Shown one piece after another: positions 6,042-6,521 of a stretch of 6,521 bases of DNA. The notes under the pieces are model-generated. The model did no database searches. It saw only the letters and a program-made list of their open reading frames with translations, and was not told the origin of the DNA. Positions within the stretch are counted from its first letter, which is position 1. Each line of letters starts with the position of its first letter. The position numbers and the translations under genes were made by a program. Location of the stretch: the NCBI GenBank assembly GCA_051418075.1, contig JBPRGG010000145.1, positions 1-6,521 on the forward strand, read 5' to 3'. Source of the stretch: JBPRGG01 sp051418075 (GTDB lineage: Bacteria; Bacteroidota; Bacteroidia; Cytophagales; Cyclobacteriaceae).

Positions 6042-6491
6042 ATGAAAACAAAAGTATGGAGCTTAATTGTAATGTTCGCTCTGGGGACATTCGCGGTGTT
6101 TGCCGGCGAAAAAACAGAAAAAATTGAAGTAAACGGTAACTGCGGGATGTGCGAAAAACTCATCAAGAAAGCCGCCCTGTCGGTAAAAGGGGTTTCAAAT
6201 GCCGAGTGGGACCAGGAAACCAAAAACCTGGAAGTAACCTACGACGATCAAAAAACAAGTACCCAACAAATTCAGACCTCAGTTGCCATGGTAGGGCATG
6301 ATACGCAAATGTTCAGCGCCAGTGCTAAAAAGTATGCAAATCTTCCAGAATGTTGCCAGTATGCCAGAGATGAGAATAGAAATAGAATGTCTCACGAAAA
6401 AGCAATGAATGACTGCGGCCATGCTTCACAATACCAGGCTGGCTGTAACCATGATGGCTCCGTCTCATCCGGCTCCTGCTGCGGTAAGTAA
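6042..6491 (+). CDS. Secreted heavy-metal-associated (HMA) domain protein with Cys/His-rich tail
   Basis: A 149-residue protein with an N-terminal signal peptide (residues 1-21, likely cleavage after AVFA, before GEK). The mature part begins with an HMA ferredoxin-like fold: metal loop GNCGMC with C34 and C37, then GVSNAEWDQETKNLEVTYDD (50-69) as the middle strands, and VAMVGHDT (81-88) near the end. Such domains carry Cu(I) or related soft metals, in MerP- and CopZ-like proteins. After the domain there is C104-C105 (CCQY), typical of a Bacteroidota family of exported HMA proteins. A low-complexity tail follows with C125, C135, C146-C147 and H118, H127, H137, which could bind extra metal. Export rules out a cytoplasmic CopZ role. 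Together with the YHS lipoprotein it suggests a periplasmic metal-scavenging pair, consistent with copA upstream. Metal identity is inferred. Confidence 0.88.
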   Translation: MKTKVWSLIVMFALGTFAVFAGEKTEKIEVNGNCGMCEKLIKKAALSVKGVSNAEWDQETKNLEVTYDDQKTSTQQIQTSVAMVGHDTQMFSASAKKYANLPECCQYARDENRNRMSHEKAMNDCGHASQYQAGCNHDGSVSSGSCCGK

Positions 6492-6521
6492 GCAGATTTT
6501 AATTCTTTATCATAAATCAGG

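Noticed and set aside
1..6521. Search for CRISPR arrays, tRNA/rRNA genes, insertion sequences and terminal repeats
   Set aside because: None seen. The window is densely coding with gaps of at most 34 bases between genes.

Overview
The window looks like a chromosomal stretch from an anaerobic or facultative member of the Bacteroidota. A Marinilabiliales/Prolixibacteraceae-like lineage is my guess, at low confidence. The reasons are A-rich gene leaders with almost no Shine-Dalgarno sequences, a lipoprotein ending its signal in SSC, an HMA protein with a CCQY motif of a style I associate with this phylum, and the combination of an [FeFe]-hydrogenase maturase with Nfn-type redox enzymes. All eight genes lie on the + strand with gaps of 1 to 34 bases. 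I see no terminator hairpin and no clear promoter, so one long transcript entering from the left is the simplest reading.

Layout: (1) 1-644 is the 3' end of a CopA-type Cu(I)-exporting P1B-1 ATPase, cut by the window edge. (2) 678-1766 is HydE, the radical-SAM maturase of the [FeFe]-hydrogenase H-cluster, preceded by an unusually good Shine-Dalgarno. (3) 1801-2250 is a small membrane-anchored protein with a TRASH/YHS-like Cys domain. (4) 2252-3070 and 3092-4588 encode the two subunits of an NfnAB/SudBA-type flavin and iron-sulfur NAD(P)H:ferredoxin oxidoreductase. (5) 4623-5618 is a dihydroorotate-dehydrogenase-like FMN-barrel protein with Phe where the catalytic Cys/Ser should be. (6) 5633-6022 is a YHS-domain lipoprotein with a Met-rich hydrophobic tail. 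(7) 6042-6491 is a secreted HMA-domain protein with a Cys/His-rich tail.

Two themes are interleaved. One is soft-metal (probably copper) handling at the cell envelope: CopA, the TRASH-like anchored protein, the YHS lipoprotein and the exported HMA protein. The other is low-potential electron and hydrogen metabolism: HydE, NfnA, NfnB and the DHOD-like protein. The most interesting element is the NfnA-NfnB-DHOD-like trio. NfnA is related to PyrK, the partner of class 1B DHODs, and NfnB is related to the flavin/NADPH half of dihydropyrimidine dehydrogenase. The orphan FMN barrel therefore sits beside homologues of both known electron partners of its fold, while having lost the pyrimidine-chemistry catalytic residue. 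This may be an undescribed three-subunit flavoenzyme; that is inference from context. No hydrogenase structural gene, HydF or HydG lies in the window.
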